A stretch of DNA of 64,000 nucleotides from positions 434,001 through 498,000 of the forward strand of contig NZ_JBHSHY010000001.1 of NCBI RefSeq assembly GCF_042653205.1. The letters run 5' to 3'. The translations under genes and the position numbers were made by a program. The notes under the pieces are model-generated. The model worked only from the letters and a program-made list of their open reading frames with translations, was not told the DNA's origin and did not search any database. Shown here one piece after another: positions 51,706 to 60,331 of this stretch; the first letter of the stretch is position 1, and each line of letters starts with the position of its first letter. This DNA is from Paenibacillus_Z sp042653205. GTDB lineage: Bacteria; Bacillota; Bacilli; Paenibacillales; Paenibacillaceae.

Positions 51706-52866
51706 TCAATTATCAGCCAGCACAATCTCCCATTCGTGAATCTCGTAGCCGCGCGCGCCGAGCTTGACGTAAGGATCCTGCTTGACCAGGCGCTCTACCT
51801 CTTCGAGGGAGGAGCCGCGGTAGATGACCAAGCCTCCGGCACCGTCGACGAAGCGGCCGTTGGTGTGAAGCCTGCCCGCCGCGCGGTTATCGGCCAGGAA
51901 TTGCAAATGCTCCGCGCGGTATCGGGCGCTCTTCTCCGCATCGAGCATCGGCAGGAAGACGGCGAAGTGCTTGCGTTCGCCCGACTCCCGGCGCTTCCGG
52001 TCCTCCGTCTCCTGGTACTTGTACATGCCGGACATGTCCGCGTCGCCGTAACCTTCCTGCACCGCCTGATTGATCAGCGCTTGCGCCTTCTTGCCGGCGT
52101 TCAGGCGCACCTGGGCTTCGGCTCCCATATCCGCGGCCAGATTCATGTCCTTGGCAAGCAGCTTCAGGGCGAAGCCGGGCTCGAAGGCGTCTTTGGCAAT
52201 AAATTGCGTATAATGGCGCTCCATGATTTTGCTTTGGGCAAAGCTATGGTTCAGGATGCCGAACAGCTGGTCGGCCTCCAGTCCCGCCTGCCGCGCCAGC
52301 GCGAACGCCTCGCCGACCGCGAGCGTATGGATGCCGACCATCAGCTGGTTGATCAGCTTGACCGCGGAGCCGCTGCCCGCATCGCCGACGAAGCTGATCG
52401 ACTTGCCGAACGCCGCAAGCACGCTGCGCACGCGGTTAAACGCGTCCTCGCGGCCGCCGACCATGACGCTGAGCGTTCCGGCTTCCGCCCCGGTCGTTCC
52501 GCCGCTGACCGGCGCATCGAGGAAATCGGCGCCGGCCTCGCAGGCCTTCGCATAGAGCTTGCGGCTCAGCCCCGGCGATACGGTGCTGCAATCGATCAGC
52601 ACGAGACCGCGGCGCGCGTTCGCGATCAGTCCCTCAGGGCCGGAATAGACGTCCTCGACGTCCGCCGGCAGCGGGAGACAGGTCACCACGACGTCCATCC
52701 GCGCGGCCAGCTCGGCTGGCGACAAGCCCGTACGTCCGCCCTCGGCGGCAAACGCTTGCTCTTTGCCTTGGCTGCGGTTCTTCCCGTACACTTCATAGCC
52801 CGCCTTCATTAAATTCAGCGCCATCGGAAAGCCCATGTTGCCCAAACCGATAAATCCGACTTTCAT
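51706..52866 (-). CDS. Beta-hydroxyacid dehydrogenase fused to a YCII domain
   Basis: This is a 386-residue two-domain protein. Residues 1-290 are a 3-hydroxyisobutyrate/tartronate-semialdehyde reductase: MKVGFIGLGNMGFPMALNLM (GxGxxG), FLDAPVSGGTTGAEAGTLSVMVGG, SAVKLINQLMVG (catalytic Lys) and FALKLLAKDMNLA (KDLxLA). Residues about 298-386 form a YCII domain (HFAVFLPMLDAEKSARYRAEHLQFL, RFVDGAGGLVIYRGSSLEEVERLVKQDPYVK), which usually occurs as a separate small protein. The fusion suggests that the YCII part processes or senses the product. It is the first gene of an operon with a cre-like box 24 bp upstream. Confidence 0.88.
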   Translation of the reverse strand: MKVGFIGLGNMGFPMALNLMKAGYEVYGKNRSQGKEQAFAAEGGRTGLSPAELAARMDVVVTCLPLPADVEDVYSGPEGLIANARRGLVLIDCSTVSPGLSRKLYAKACEAGADFLDAPVSGGTTGAEAGTLSVMVGGREDAFNRVRSVLAAFGKSISFVGDAGSGSAVKLINQLMVGIHTLAVGEAFALARQAGLEADQLFGILNHSFAQSKIMERHYTQFIAKDAFEPGFALKLLAKDMNLAADMGAEAQVRLNAGKKAQALINQAVQEGYGDADMSGMYKYQETEDRKRRESGERKHFAVFLPMLDAEKSARYRAEHLQFLADNRAAGRLHTNGRFVDGAGGLVIYRGSSLEEVERLVKQDPYVKLGARGYEIHEWEIVLADN

Positions 52867-52889
52867 TCCTTATCCCTCCCGTTTAAAAC

Positions 52890-52903
52890 TGCAAGCGCTC
52901 TCA
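52890..52903. promoter_or_regulatory. cre-like box upstream of the HIBADH-YCII gene
   Basis: The minus strand reads TGAGAGCGCTTGCA, matching TGWNANCGNTNWCA at all fixed positions except one W. It lies 24-37 bp upstream of the start codon, where bound CcpA would hinder transcription. Confidence 0.5.
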
Positions 52904-53052
52904 TATGCAATAGTCGAACGCAAGCTTCACGCCAGCGCCTCGCTTGCCCATTCGCCGAATGGCAAACGGCGATGCGCAAAATAAGGCTTGTCTCTCCACT
53001 ACCATGACGTATAGGCAGCGCCGACGTCAAGAGGTCGGCCGAAATTAGCGGC

Positions 53053-55263
53053 TCATGAAGACTGCGCGTTGGATTCCGCGCGGCGCGCTTGCTTCGCCTT
53101 GAATTCCCGTCGCTTGCGGTGAAGAATCGGCTCCGTGTATCCGTTCGGCTGGCCAGCGCCTTCGAAGATGAGCTCGCACGCGGCCTGGAAGGCCATCGAA
53201 GCATCGAAATCCGCGGCCATCGGGCGATAGCCGGGATCGCCTGCGTTCTGCCCGTCCACGACGGCGGCCATTCGCTTCAGCGTGACCAGAACCTGCTCCC
53301 GCGTGCAGATCCCGTGACGAAGCCAGTTGGCGATATGCTGGCTGGAGATCCGCAGCGTGGCCCGGTCCTCCATCAGCCCGACGTTGTGGATGTCCGGCAC
53401 TTTCGAGCATCCGATGCCCTGTTCGACCCAGCGGACGACGTAGCCGAGAATCCCCTGCGCGTTGTTGTCCAGTTCCTGCGCGATCTCGGCCTCGCTCAAC
53501 TGTGCATTCCGTGCCAGCGGGATGCGCAGCATGTCTGCCCGCCGGTCGGCGAAGGCGGACTTCAAGCGGGTCTGAACCGCCGTCACGTCCACCTCGTGAT
53601 AATGAAGCGCATGCAGCACGGCCGCGGCCGGGGACGGGACCCAGGCAGTGGTGGCGCCGGCCCGGGGATGGCCGATCTTCTGCTCGAGCATCGCCCGCAT
53701 CCTATCCGGCATCGCCCACATCCCTTTGCCGATCTGGGCGCTTCCCTGGAGACCGCAGGCCAATCCCACGTCAACATTCGATTGTTCATAGCTCTGCAGC
53801 CATGCCGACGAGCGCATCTCATGCTTCCGGATCATGGCGCCGGCTTCCATCGACGTATGGATCTCGTCGCCGGTCCGGTCCAGAAAGCCGGTGTTGATGA
53901 AGACGACCCGTTCCTTCACGCGTCGGATGCAGTTTTTCAAATTCAGCGACGTTCGGCGCTCCTCATCCATGACTCCGATCTTGAGGGTATGCCGTTCCAG
54001 GCCGAGCAGGTCCTCCGCGCGGTCGAACAGCTCGCCGGCAAACGCGGCCTCTTCGGAGCCGTGCATCTTCGGCTTGACGATATAGACCGAGCCCTTGGCC
54101 GAATTCGCGAACTTGCCGTTTCCGAGCACGTCGTGCTTGGCGATCAGCGCCGTCATCACGGCGTCCATGAGGCCCTCGTACACTTCCCGGCCGTCCCGGT
54201 CCAGTATCGCGGGATTCGTCATCAAATGGCCTACGTTGCGGACGAACAGAAGCGACCTGCCGCGAACGCTGAACGCTTCGCCGGTGGCGGGAGAGATATA
54301 GTCCCGGTCCGGAGCGAGGGATCGTCTGACCTCTTGCCCGTCCTTAAGGAAGGCCGCGTGCAGGTCTCCCTTCATCAATCCCAGCCAATTGCGGTAAACA
54401 AGCACCTTGTCCTCCCCGTCGACGGCCGTCACGGAATCCTCCGCGTCCATGATCGTCGTCAACGCCGCTTCCATCAGAATATCTTTGATTCCGGCGGCAT
54501 CGGTCCCGCCTATGGGATGATGGCGGTCGATTTGGATTTCGAAATGCAGGCCGTGATTGCGGAAGAGCAGCGCGGACGGGTTGTCCGGCGTCCCCCGATA
54601 GCCGATCAGCTTGCCGTTCTCCCGAAGCCCGGTCATGGCTCCACTCCGCAGCCGCACCGTCAATCGGCCGTCCGACACGGCATAGCTCGCCGCGTCTGCG
54701 TGCGATCCTGCCGCGAGCGGAATCGTACGGTCCAGGAACCCCCGCGCGAACGCGATGACCTTGCCGCCCCGCACGGCGTTGTAACCGGAGGCGCGCGCCG
54801 CGCCCTCTTCTTCGCCGATCGCATCCGTGCCGTACAGCGCGTCGTACAGGCTGCCCCAGCGCGCGTTGGCCGCGTTCAGCGCATACCGCGCGTTGTTGAC
54901 GGGAACGACGAGCTGCGGTCCGGCCAGCCTCGCGACTTCGTCATCGACATTCGACGTGGAGATAAGAAAATCATCCGCCTCGGGCTCGAGATACCCGATA
55001 TCATGCAGGAACGATTGGTACGCCGCGAAGTCGAAGCGGTCCCGGTGCGCCCGATGCCAGTCGTCCAGCAGCCGCTGCATCGCGTCCCGGCGTTCCAGCA
55101 ATTCCGTGTTGCGAGGCGTCAAGTCATGAATCAGACGATCGAATCCGGACCAGAACGCATCGCGCTGAAGACCGGTTCCCGGAAGCGCTTCCGTTTCGAC
55201 GAATTCGAATAAGCGCCGATCTACCCGCAGACGATGCACGTTGACATACAGAGCCATAGTCAT
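53053..55263 (-). CDS. glcB: Malate synthase G
   Basis: This is a 736-residue monomeric malate synthase that condenses glyoxylate with acetyl-CoA to give malate. Signatures are RNHGLHFEIQIDRHHPIGGTDAAGIKD, the catalytic region FINTGFLDRTGDEIHTSMEAG, VGLACGLQGSAQIGKGMWAMPDRM and GATTAWVPSPAAAVLHALHYH. The length matches the G isoform (about 720). The start at 55263 follows GGAGG. No isocitrate lyase or glycolate oxidase is adjacent, so the glyoxylate source lies elsewhere. The gene appears to be transcribed alone. Confidence 0.96.
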   Translation of the reverse strand: MTMALYVNVHRLRVDRRLFEFVETEALPGTGLQRDAFWSGFDRLIHDLTPRNTELLERRDAMQRLLDDWHRAHRDRFDFAAYQSFLHDIGYLEPEADDFLISTSNVDDEVARLAGPQLVVPVNNARYALNAANARWGSLYDALYGTDAIGEEEGAARASGYNAVRGGKVIAFARGFLDRTIPLAAGSHADAASYAVSDGRLTVRLRSGAMTGLRENGKLIGYRGTPDNPSALLFRNHGLHFEIQIDRHHPIGGTDAAGIKDILMEAALTTIMDAEDSVTAVDGEDKVLVYRNWLGLMKGDLHAAFLKDGQEVRRSLAPDRDYISPATGEAFSVRGRSLLFVRNVGHLMTNPAILDRDGREVYEGLMDAVMTALIAKHDVLGNGKFANSAKGSVYIVKPKMHGSEEAAFAGELFDRAEDLLGLERHTLKIGVMDEERRTSLNLKNCIRRVKERVVFINTGFLDRTGDEIHTSMEAGAMIRKHEMRSSAWLQSYEQSNVDVGLACGLQGSAQIGKGMWAMPDRMRAMLEQKIGHPRAGATTAWVPSPAAAVLHALHYHEVDVTAVQTRLKSAFADRRADMLRIPLARNAQLSEAEIAQELDNNAQGILGYVVRWVEQGIGCSKVPDIHNVGLMEDRATLRISSQHIANWLRHGICTREQVLVTLKRMAAVVDGQNAGDPGYRPMAADFDASMAFQAACELIFEGAGQPNGYTEPILHRKRREFKAKQARRAESNAQSS

Positions 55264-55377
55264 CTTCCTTCCTCCTTTAAGCGATTCGCTTGTTCATGAA
55301 TGGTGAACGATGTTTATTAGATAGTATCATCCGCCTGCCGACCGGTCAAAGCAAGAGCACGAAAGCCGTAACCCTAA

Positions 55378-55411
55378 CAAATAACCATCGCCAACAGGCG
55401 ATGGTTATTTG
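55378..55411 (-). terminator. Terminator of the epimerase gene
   Basis: The stem CAAATAACCATCGCC/GGCGATGGTTATTTG has a 4-base loop. The tail is TTAGGG, so the U-run lies mostly within the stem. Confidence 0.55.
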
Positions 55412-55431
55412 CCGTGCGCTTCAACGGCGAG

Positions 55432-56268
55432 TTAACGCGATAACGCGAAATAATGATCTTGCTCCAGATCCGCTAGAAGTCCGGGATGGACCGGCTTCCA
55501 GCCGAGCAGCTCCTTCGTCGCCTCGCCGGATCTGGCCAAGTCAAGCGACGCGACCATGCCTACGAAACCGATGACCGCTTGCGCTTCTTCAGGCGAGATG
55601 CCGACGACCGGCACATTCAAGCGGCGGCCGATCGCGCCGGCGATGTCGCGGAACGGAATGCCTTCGTCGCCCACGCCGTCGAGCCGCGACCCTGCGGGCG
55701 CGGATTCTACGGCGAGCCGGAATAACGCCGCCGCATCCAAGCGATGAATCGCCGGCCAGCGGTTCGAGCCGTCTCCGATGTAAGCCGAAGCGCCTCGTTC
55801 CCGGGCGGCCCGGATCAATTGCGGCACGAAGCCTTTATCCCCTTCGCCATGAACGGAAGGCGCAAGCGACACGATCGAGGCTCGCACGCCCTGTTCGACG
55901 AACGCCAGCGCCGCATCCTCCGATGCTTGGCCATTCGCATGAGCGGTAATGACGAGCGGTTTGCCGGAGCCCGCCAGCCCCTCTCCCATGGCTTGAACCG
56001 CGCGAAGATCCGCGGCCAGCGATGCGCCGAAATTCGCGAAATCGTGATTGAAGGCCAAATGAATGACGCCGTCCGAAGCGGCCGCGCAGCGGCGCAGGAC
56101 GTCCGGCTCCTCTATTACGCCGCGAGCCGCTTCGGCTCCCAACGCCTCCAATACTTGAGCACCGTGCGCCGAACGGGTCAGTCCAACGACGCGGTGGCCC
56201 GCTCCGATGAGTTCGCGGACAACGGCCGTACCGATATAACCTGAAGCACCTGTAACGAAAATACGCAT
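55432..56268 (-). CDS. NAD-dependent epimerase/dehydratase-family (extended SDR) protein
   Basis: This is a 278-residue extended SDR. The N-terminal MRIFVTGASGYIGTAVVREL contains GxxGxxG. VIHLAFNHDF, with the conserved H-L-A-F, is followed by SLAPSVHGEGDKGFVPQLI, WPAIHRLDAAALFRLAVE (the AIHxxDAAxL motif) and KELLGWKPVHPGLL. The catalytic YxxxK is absent or displaced: the usual position holds ANGQASEDAALAF. This subgroup is common next to regulators in soil bacteria and its substrate is unknown. It is divergent from the MerR regulator starting at 56365, the likely controller. Confidence 0.85.
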   Translation of the reverse strand: MRIFVTGASGYIGTAVVRELIGAGHRVVGLTRSAHGAQVLEALGAEAARGVIEEPDVLRRCAAASDGVIHLAFNHDFANFGASLAADLRAVQAMGEGLAGSGKPLVITAHANGQASEDAALAFVEQGVRASIVSLAPSVHGEGDKGFVPQLIRAARERGASAYIGDGSNRWPAIHRLDAAALFRLAVESAPAGSRLDGVGDEGIPFRDIAGAIGRRLNVPVVGISPEEAQAVIGFVGMVASLDLARSGEATKELLGWKPVHPGLLADLEQDHYFALSR

Positions 56269-56364
56269 AATCTTTAACGCCTCCTTCAGCATTTGACGAA
56301 GCTACGCCTTCAGTCTAAACTATGAAGTGAACTCTAAGGCAAGCGGTTGGAGGCAGGTGATCGG

Positions 56365-56796
56365 ATGAAAATTCAAGAGCTGGCAGACTTGATGGGTCTA
56401 ACCCCCCACACCATTCGTTATTACGAGAAGGAAGGCTTGCTTGACGGCAGGCATATTCAGCGGGAGAAGAATAATTACCGCACTTACTCCGACGATGCCA
56501 TCGAGCGGTTAAAGCTGATCAAGAAATTTCAAGGCATCGGCTGCTCGTTGGCGGAGCTGAAGACGATCTTGCGGGATCACGATACGAACGCGCGCACGAA
56601 TCAAGAAGTCATCGAATGGATTCTTGAGAAGATCCAGGAGATCGAGCGCAAGAAGGACGAATACGATCATATGCTGGAGACGCTGAATTGGATGCTGACC
56701 TACAGAAGGCTGCTGATCGAAGATCCGCGGCAAGCCGAGGCGATGATGGCGGACTATCGACTAAGCATGAACAGCAATGGTCGAAATTTGTCGTAA
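56365..56796 (+). CDS. MerR-family regulator
   Basis: This is a 143-residue protein. The winged helix (residues 1-70) has MKIQELADLMGLTPHTIRYYEKEGLLDGRHIQREKNNYRTYSDDAIERLKLIKKF, split over typical MerR elements. A coiled coil at 85-115 (VIEWILEKIQEIERKKDEYDHMLETL) forms the dimer. There are no cysteines in the effector region, so a metal ligand is unlikely. It is divergent from the epimerase gene, with 96 bp between starts. The start at 56365 is preceded by GGAGGCAGGTGAT. Confidence 0.9.
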   Translation: MKIQELADLMGLTPHTIRYYEKEGLLDGRHIQREKNNYRTYSDDAIERLKLIKKFQGIGCSLAELKTILRDHDTNARTNQEVIEWILEKIQEIERKKDEYDHMLETLNWMLTYRRLLIEDPRQAEAMMADYRLSMNSNGRNLS

Positions 56797-56841
56797 TAGC
56801 GCAACTCGAAGCCATTCTTCGCGTACAACCTTCCTAGCATT

Positions 56842-58788
56842 ATGGGAAGAGGAGTGGTATTCATTCGCGCATTAACATGGACGGCGCTGACCGCCGTCTT
56901 GCTCGTCACGCAAACCGGATTGGGCGCCGCGGCGGCGAACGCCGAAAGCGCCGCCATCAAGAACGTAACGAAGTATCGCGTCTATCAAAACGACAAAGCG
57001 CTGCAAGAGTTTTCGTCCCCCGGAAGCGCAATCGCGTACGCGGGCTCGTTTTCGTCCAGCCATGTCGAAAAGGCCGCCGACCGTTCGTGGATCTGGGATA
57101 ATCTCCCGCGCTACAAGGTGTATGTGAACGGGTTCTCTAAGGTCTCGTACGAGTTCAGAACGCTTGCGCAAGCCAAGACATTCGCGGACAAGCAGCCCTT
57201 CGCCCAAATCCGCGATCTGGAGAAGCCAGGCTGGATATCGGCCGTATATGCCAACTACAGGCTGTACCAGGGCGACCGGACGCTCCCGAACTGGAGCTTC
57301 GCCACGCATGCCGAAGCCAAGCACGCGGCGGCGGCGTACGGCAACGTACATATCATCGAGTTGTCGTCCAATCAATGGGTGTGGGACAATCTGTCGGACG
57401 CCGAGAAGCGGGAGCAGCGGGCGCGGCCGCCCGTCTATGACATCGTTTTGCCGGACGGCGGCCCGTCAGGTACTCCCAAGTACGCGTTCCTGCTGGATGC
57501 CATTCGGGCTTCCGCGAAGATGCCGGGCAGTAAGGTATTCAACACGGCCACGAATGCAGCGGTGTTCTCGAATGTCCCCGCCTTTGCCGTCAAGCAGAAC
57601 GGCACGACGGTACAATCGTTTTACGGTCTTACCGGGGCGCTAGCGCTCGCTAAGCAGCTGCCCGGCGCCGCGATCGAAAGCGAGGGGCGCGAATGGTGGA
57701 CGAACGTGCCGTATCTGACGGTCACGCAGAGCGGGAAGCCGCTCCGGTCCTTCCATACACGCAAAGCCGCAGTCGAATATGCCTTGAAGTTCAGCGATTC
57801 CGCCATCGTCGCGGCAGACGGCCGAAAGCTATGGAGCAATGAGAAGCGGCTCGTCTATCTGGGCTGGAACGGCTCGGCGAAGACGCAGACCGTGCTGGCG
57901 CAGATCAGACCCGCCCAAGGATTGGACGATGCCGCGCCCGATTGGTTCGAGCTGGGGGCGGCCGACGGAACGCTGGTCGACGATTCGGATCCCGGATTGG
58001 TCAAGGCCCTGCGAAGCTCCGGGACCAAGCTGACGCCGACCGTCCGCAATCAGAACGATCCGAAGCTGACCAGCGCGTTCCTCCGCAATCCGGATGGCCA
58101 AAGCCGGTTTGCCGCTTCGCTCGTGAAACGGATGTCCGCGCTTGGCGCAGCCGGCATCAATCTCGATTTCGAGATGGTCGCCGCAGGGGATCAGGCGCCG
58201 TACACGGCGTTCGTCCGGCAATTGACCGAAGCCGCGCACCGCAGCAAGCTGGCGGTCACCATCGATCTGCCCCGCGGGGATGTCAAGTGGGACCCCTATT
58301 CCGGTTACGACCGGCGCAAGCTCGGCGAAATCGCCGACCGGGTGGTCATTATGGCGTACGACCAGCATTGGCGCGGCAGCGAGGAAGCCGGATCGGTCTC
58401 CGAGCTGCCGTGGGCCGAGCAAGGCATTAAGAATTATTTGGCTTACGGCATTCCGGCAAGCAAGCTGATGCTCGGCATTCCCTTCTACGTCCGTGACTGG
58501 ACGCTTGGCGCGGACGGCAAGCTGCTAAGCAGCAAGGCGATTACCATGGCGGCCATACCCGCGCTCATCAAGCATACGCAGGCTGCAGGCGTCTACGATC
58601 CGTTGTCCAAACAGATCAAGTACACCTACAAGCAAGACAGCTATACGCATGTTTTTTGGGCGGAAACGCCGGATACGGTACAAGCCCGCATCCGCCTCGT
58701 CAAGCAATACGGATTGGCCGGAATTGCAGCCTGGAGACTCGGTTACGAGAGCCCGGACATGTGGACGATGATGCTCCGGCAGAAATAG
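56842..58788 (+). CDS. Secreted GH18 chitinase-like protein with six N-terminal repeats
   Basis: This is a 648-residue exported protein. The signal peptide is residues 5-35 (ALTWTALTAVLLVTQTGLGA). Residues 44-335 hold six divergent repeats of 45-50 residues, at about 44, 90, 138, 197, 247 and 291. Their shared pattern is a YxVYxN/QG start, a Phe, an Ala-rich helix and a closing W-x-W/N-x-NLP. Residues 336-648 are a glycoside hydrolase family 18 domain with INLDFEMV (441-444 LDFE, catalytic Glu444; the DxxDxE motif lacks its first Asp), VVIMAYDQHW and GIPFYVRDW. It resembles spore-cortex or cell-wall GH18 proteins (YaaH/YdhD type). No good ribosome site fits the ATG. Confidence 0.82.
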   Translation: MGRGVVFIRALTWTALTAVLLVTQTGLGAAAANAESAAIKNVTKYRVYQNDKALQEFSSPGSAIAYAGSFSSSHVEKAADRSWIWDNLPRYKVYVNGFSKVSYEFRTLAQAKTFADKQPFAQIRDLEKPGWISAVYANYRLYQGDRTLPNWSFATHAEAKHAAAAYGNVHIIELSSNQWVWDNLSDAEKREQRARPPVYDIVLPDGGPSGTPKYAFLLDAIRASAKMPGSKVFNTATNAAVFSNVPAFAVKQNGTTVQSFYGLTGALALAKQLPGAAIESEGREWWTNVPYLTVTQSGKPLRSFHTRKAAVEYALKFSDSAIVAADGRKLWSNEKRLVYLGWNGSAKTQTVLAQIRPAQGLDDAAPDWFELGAADGTLVDDSDPGLVKALRSSGTKLTPTVRNQNDPKLTSAFLRNPDGQSRFAASLVKRMSALGAAGINLDFEMVAAGDQAPYTAFVRQLTEAAHRSKLAVTIDLPRGDVKWDPYSGYDRRKLGEIADRVVIMAYDQHWRGSEEAGSVSELPWAEQGIKNYLAYGIPASKLMLGIPFYVRDWTLGADGKLLSSKAITMAAIPALIKHTQAAGVYDPLSKQIKYTYKQDSYTHVFWAETPDTVQARIRLVKQYGLAGIAAWRLGYESPDMWTMMLRQK

Positions 58789-58811
58789 CTCCTATTCGCC
58801 GGCGATACGAT

Positions 58812-58871
58812 AAAGGCAGTTTACCGGAATGGACGCCCTTAGGAGGCGCGCCGTTCAAGTAAACTGCCTTT
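58812..58871. terminator. Hairpin between the convergent GH18 and monooxygenase genes
   Basis: AAAGGCAGTTTA and TAAACTGCCTTT arms enclose a GC-rich loop, with short T-runs on both sides. It probably terminates both transcripts. Confidence 0.6.
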
Positions 58872-58928
58872 TGAATTAACCGCGATGGTCAAGGCACGGC
58901 AGCTGGAATGAAGCCCGCCTCCGGCCGT

Positions 58929-60305
58929 TTACCCGTACGCTCTCCGGTACTGCGAGGCGGCATGATCCGCCGGCAGCAGCCGGTTCCCCGTCCCGAAGAG
59001 CTTCTCCCTGAGCGTCCCGGGCTCATATTCGGTCTGATAGACGCCGCGGCGCTGAAGCTCGGGAACGACTAGGTCGACGAACTCCCGCAGGCTCCCCGGC
59101 GTGATCAGATGGGCGAGGTTGAACCCGTCCAGCCCCGCCTCCTCCAGCTGCTCCTGCATGCCATCCGCAATATCCGCCGGCGTGCCCACCAGCAATCGCC
59201 CCTGCCGGCGGTCCAGCGTTCCGATCCGCTCCATGACTTCCTTCACCGTAAGCTGGTTCGGAGCGTGCTTCGTATATTGGGCGGCTCTGCTCTGCCCATG
59301 GTCGGTCGCCCGGTAAGCGAGCACCTCATCCGGCGCGTACGCCGACAAATCATAGCCGCTGGAGCCTCCGAATTGGGCCAGCGCCGCCTCCCCGCTCCAT
59401 AGGGCCGCATACTCCTTCAGCTTGTATTCCGCTTCCGCTCTCGTATGGCCGACGATCACGTTCAGTCCCGTGAACATTTTGATGCGCTGCGGATCCCGGC
59501 CCAGTCGCTCCGCCTCGTTCCGGATCGCTTCAATATTCGACCGGAGCGAAGCCGCGGAGCTGCCTCCGACGAAGACGCATTCCGCATGCTTGGCGGCGAA
59601 GCCGCGGCCCCGATCCGAGCTCCCCGCTTGGTACAGGACCGGCGTGCGCTGCGGCGAAGGCTCGCTCAAATGCGGTCCGGGCACGTTGAAGAACCGGCCT
59701 TCGTGGTCGATGCGATGGACTTTCCCCGGTTCCGCGTACACGCCGCGCGCGGCGTCCCGCACCACCGCATCCGCTTCCCAGCTGCCTTCCCAGAGCTTAT
59801 AGACCACCTCCAGGAACTCATCGGCGAGCTCGTACCGGTCGTCGTGCCGAATCATCTCGTTCAAGCCGTGATTCAAGGCGGCGTTCGGCAGGTAAGACGT
59901 CACGATATTCCACGCGATTCTGCCGTTCGTCAGGTGATCCAGCGTCGAGAAGCGCCTTGCGTGCGCGTAAGGATGCTCGTACGTCGTCGTGACGGTAACG
60001 GCAAACGACAAATGCTCCGTCACGGCGACCATCGCCGGCACGATCAGCGCCGGATCGTTCAGCGGCACCTGCACGGCATCGCGGATGGAGGGATCCCGGC
60101 TCTGCTTATAGACGTCGTAGATGCCGACCACGTCCGCCAGGAACAACGCGTCAAACCTTCCCCGTTCCAGCAGCCGGGCCATCTCGGCCCAATACGCCAG
60201 CTCGGTATAACGGTGCCGCTCGCTGTCCGGATGCTTCCATAACCCGTGCGAATTGTGCATCGCGCCGTTCATATCGAACGCATTCAGGATGATTCGTTTC
60301 CCCAT
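58929..60305 (-). CDS. LLM-class flavin monooxygenase, NtaA/SnaA/DszA family (copy 1)
   Basis: This is a 458-residue reduced-flavin-dependent monooxygenase with a luciferase-like TIM barrel. Family markers are RIILNAFDMNGAMHNSHGLWKHP, ARLLERGRFDALFLADVVGIYDVY, RFSTLDHLTNGRIAWNIVTSYLPNAALNHGL, GPHLSEPSPQRTPVLYQAGSS and LVGTPADIADGMQEQLEEAGLDGFNLA. Members open sulfones (DszA), nitrilotriacetate or similar substrates using FMNH2 from a separate reductase. It is the third gene of a three-gene operon, 26 bp after the fused monooxygenase. The start at 60305 is supported by AAAGG; an upstream extension of 44 codons is not. Confidence 0.9.
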   Translation of the reverse strand: MGKRIILNAFDMNGAMHNSHGLWKHPDSERHRYTELAYWAEMARLLERGRFDALFLADVVGIYDVYKQSRDPSIRDAVQVPLNDPALIVPAMVAVTEHLSFAVTVTTTYEHPYAHARRFSTLDHLTNGRIAWNIVTSYLPNAALNHGLNEMIRHDDRYELADEFLEVVYKLWEGSWEADAVVRDAARGVYAEPGKVHRIDHEGRFFNVPGPHLSEPSPQRTPVLYQAGSSDRGRGFAAKHAECVFVGGSSAASLRSNIEAIRNEAERLGRDPQRIKMFTGLNVIVGHTRAEAEYKLKEYAALWSGEAALAQFGGSSGYDLSAYAPDEVLAYRATDHGQSRAAQYTKHAPNQLTVKEVMERIGTLDRRQGRLLVGTPADIADGMQEQLEEAGLDGFNLAHLITPGSLREFVDLVVPELQRRGVYQTEYEPGTLREKLFGTGNRLLPADHAASQYRRAYG

Positions 60306-60331
60306 CGCTCGTGCCGCCTTTCTCTTGCGTC

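Noticed and set aside
53089..55212. 707-residue plus-strand open frame opposite malate synthase G
   Set aside because: It is Arg/His/Gln-rich antisense of a clear enzyme gene, a common artefact in high-GC DNA.
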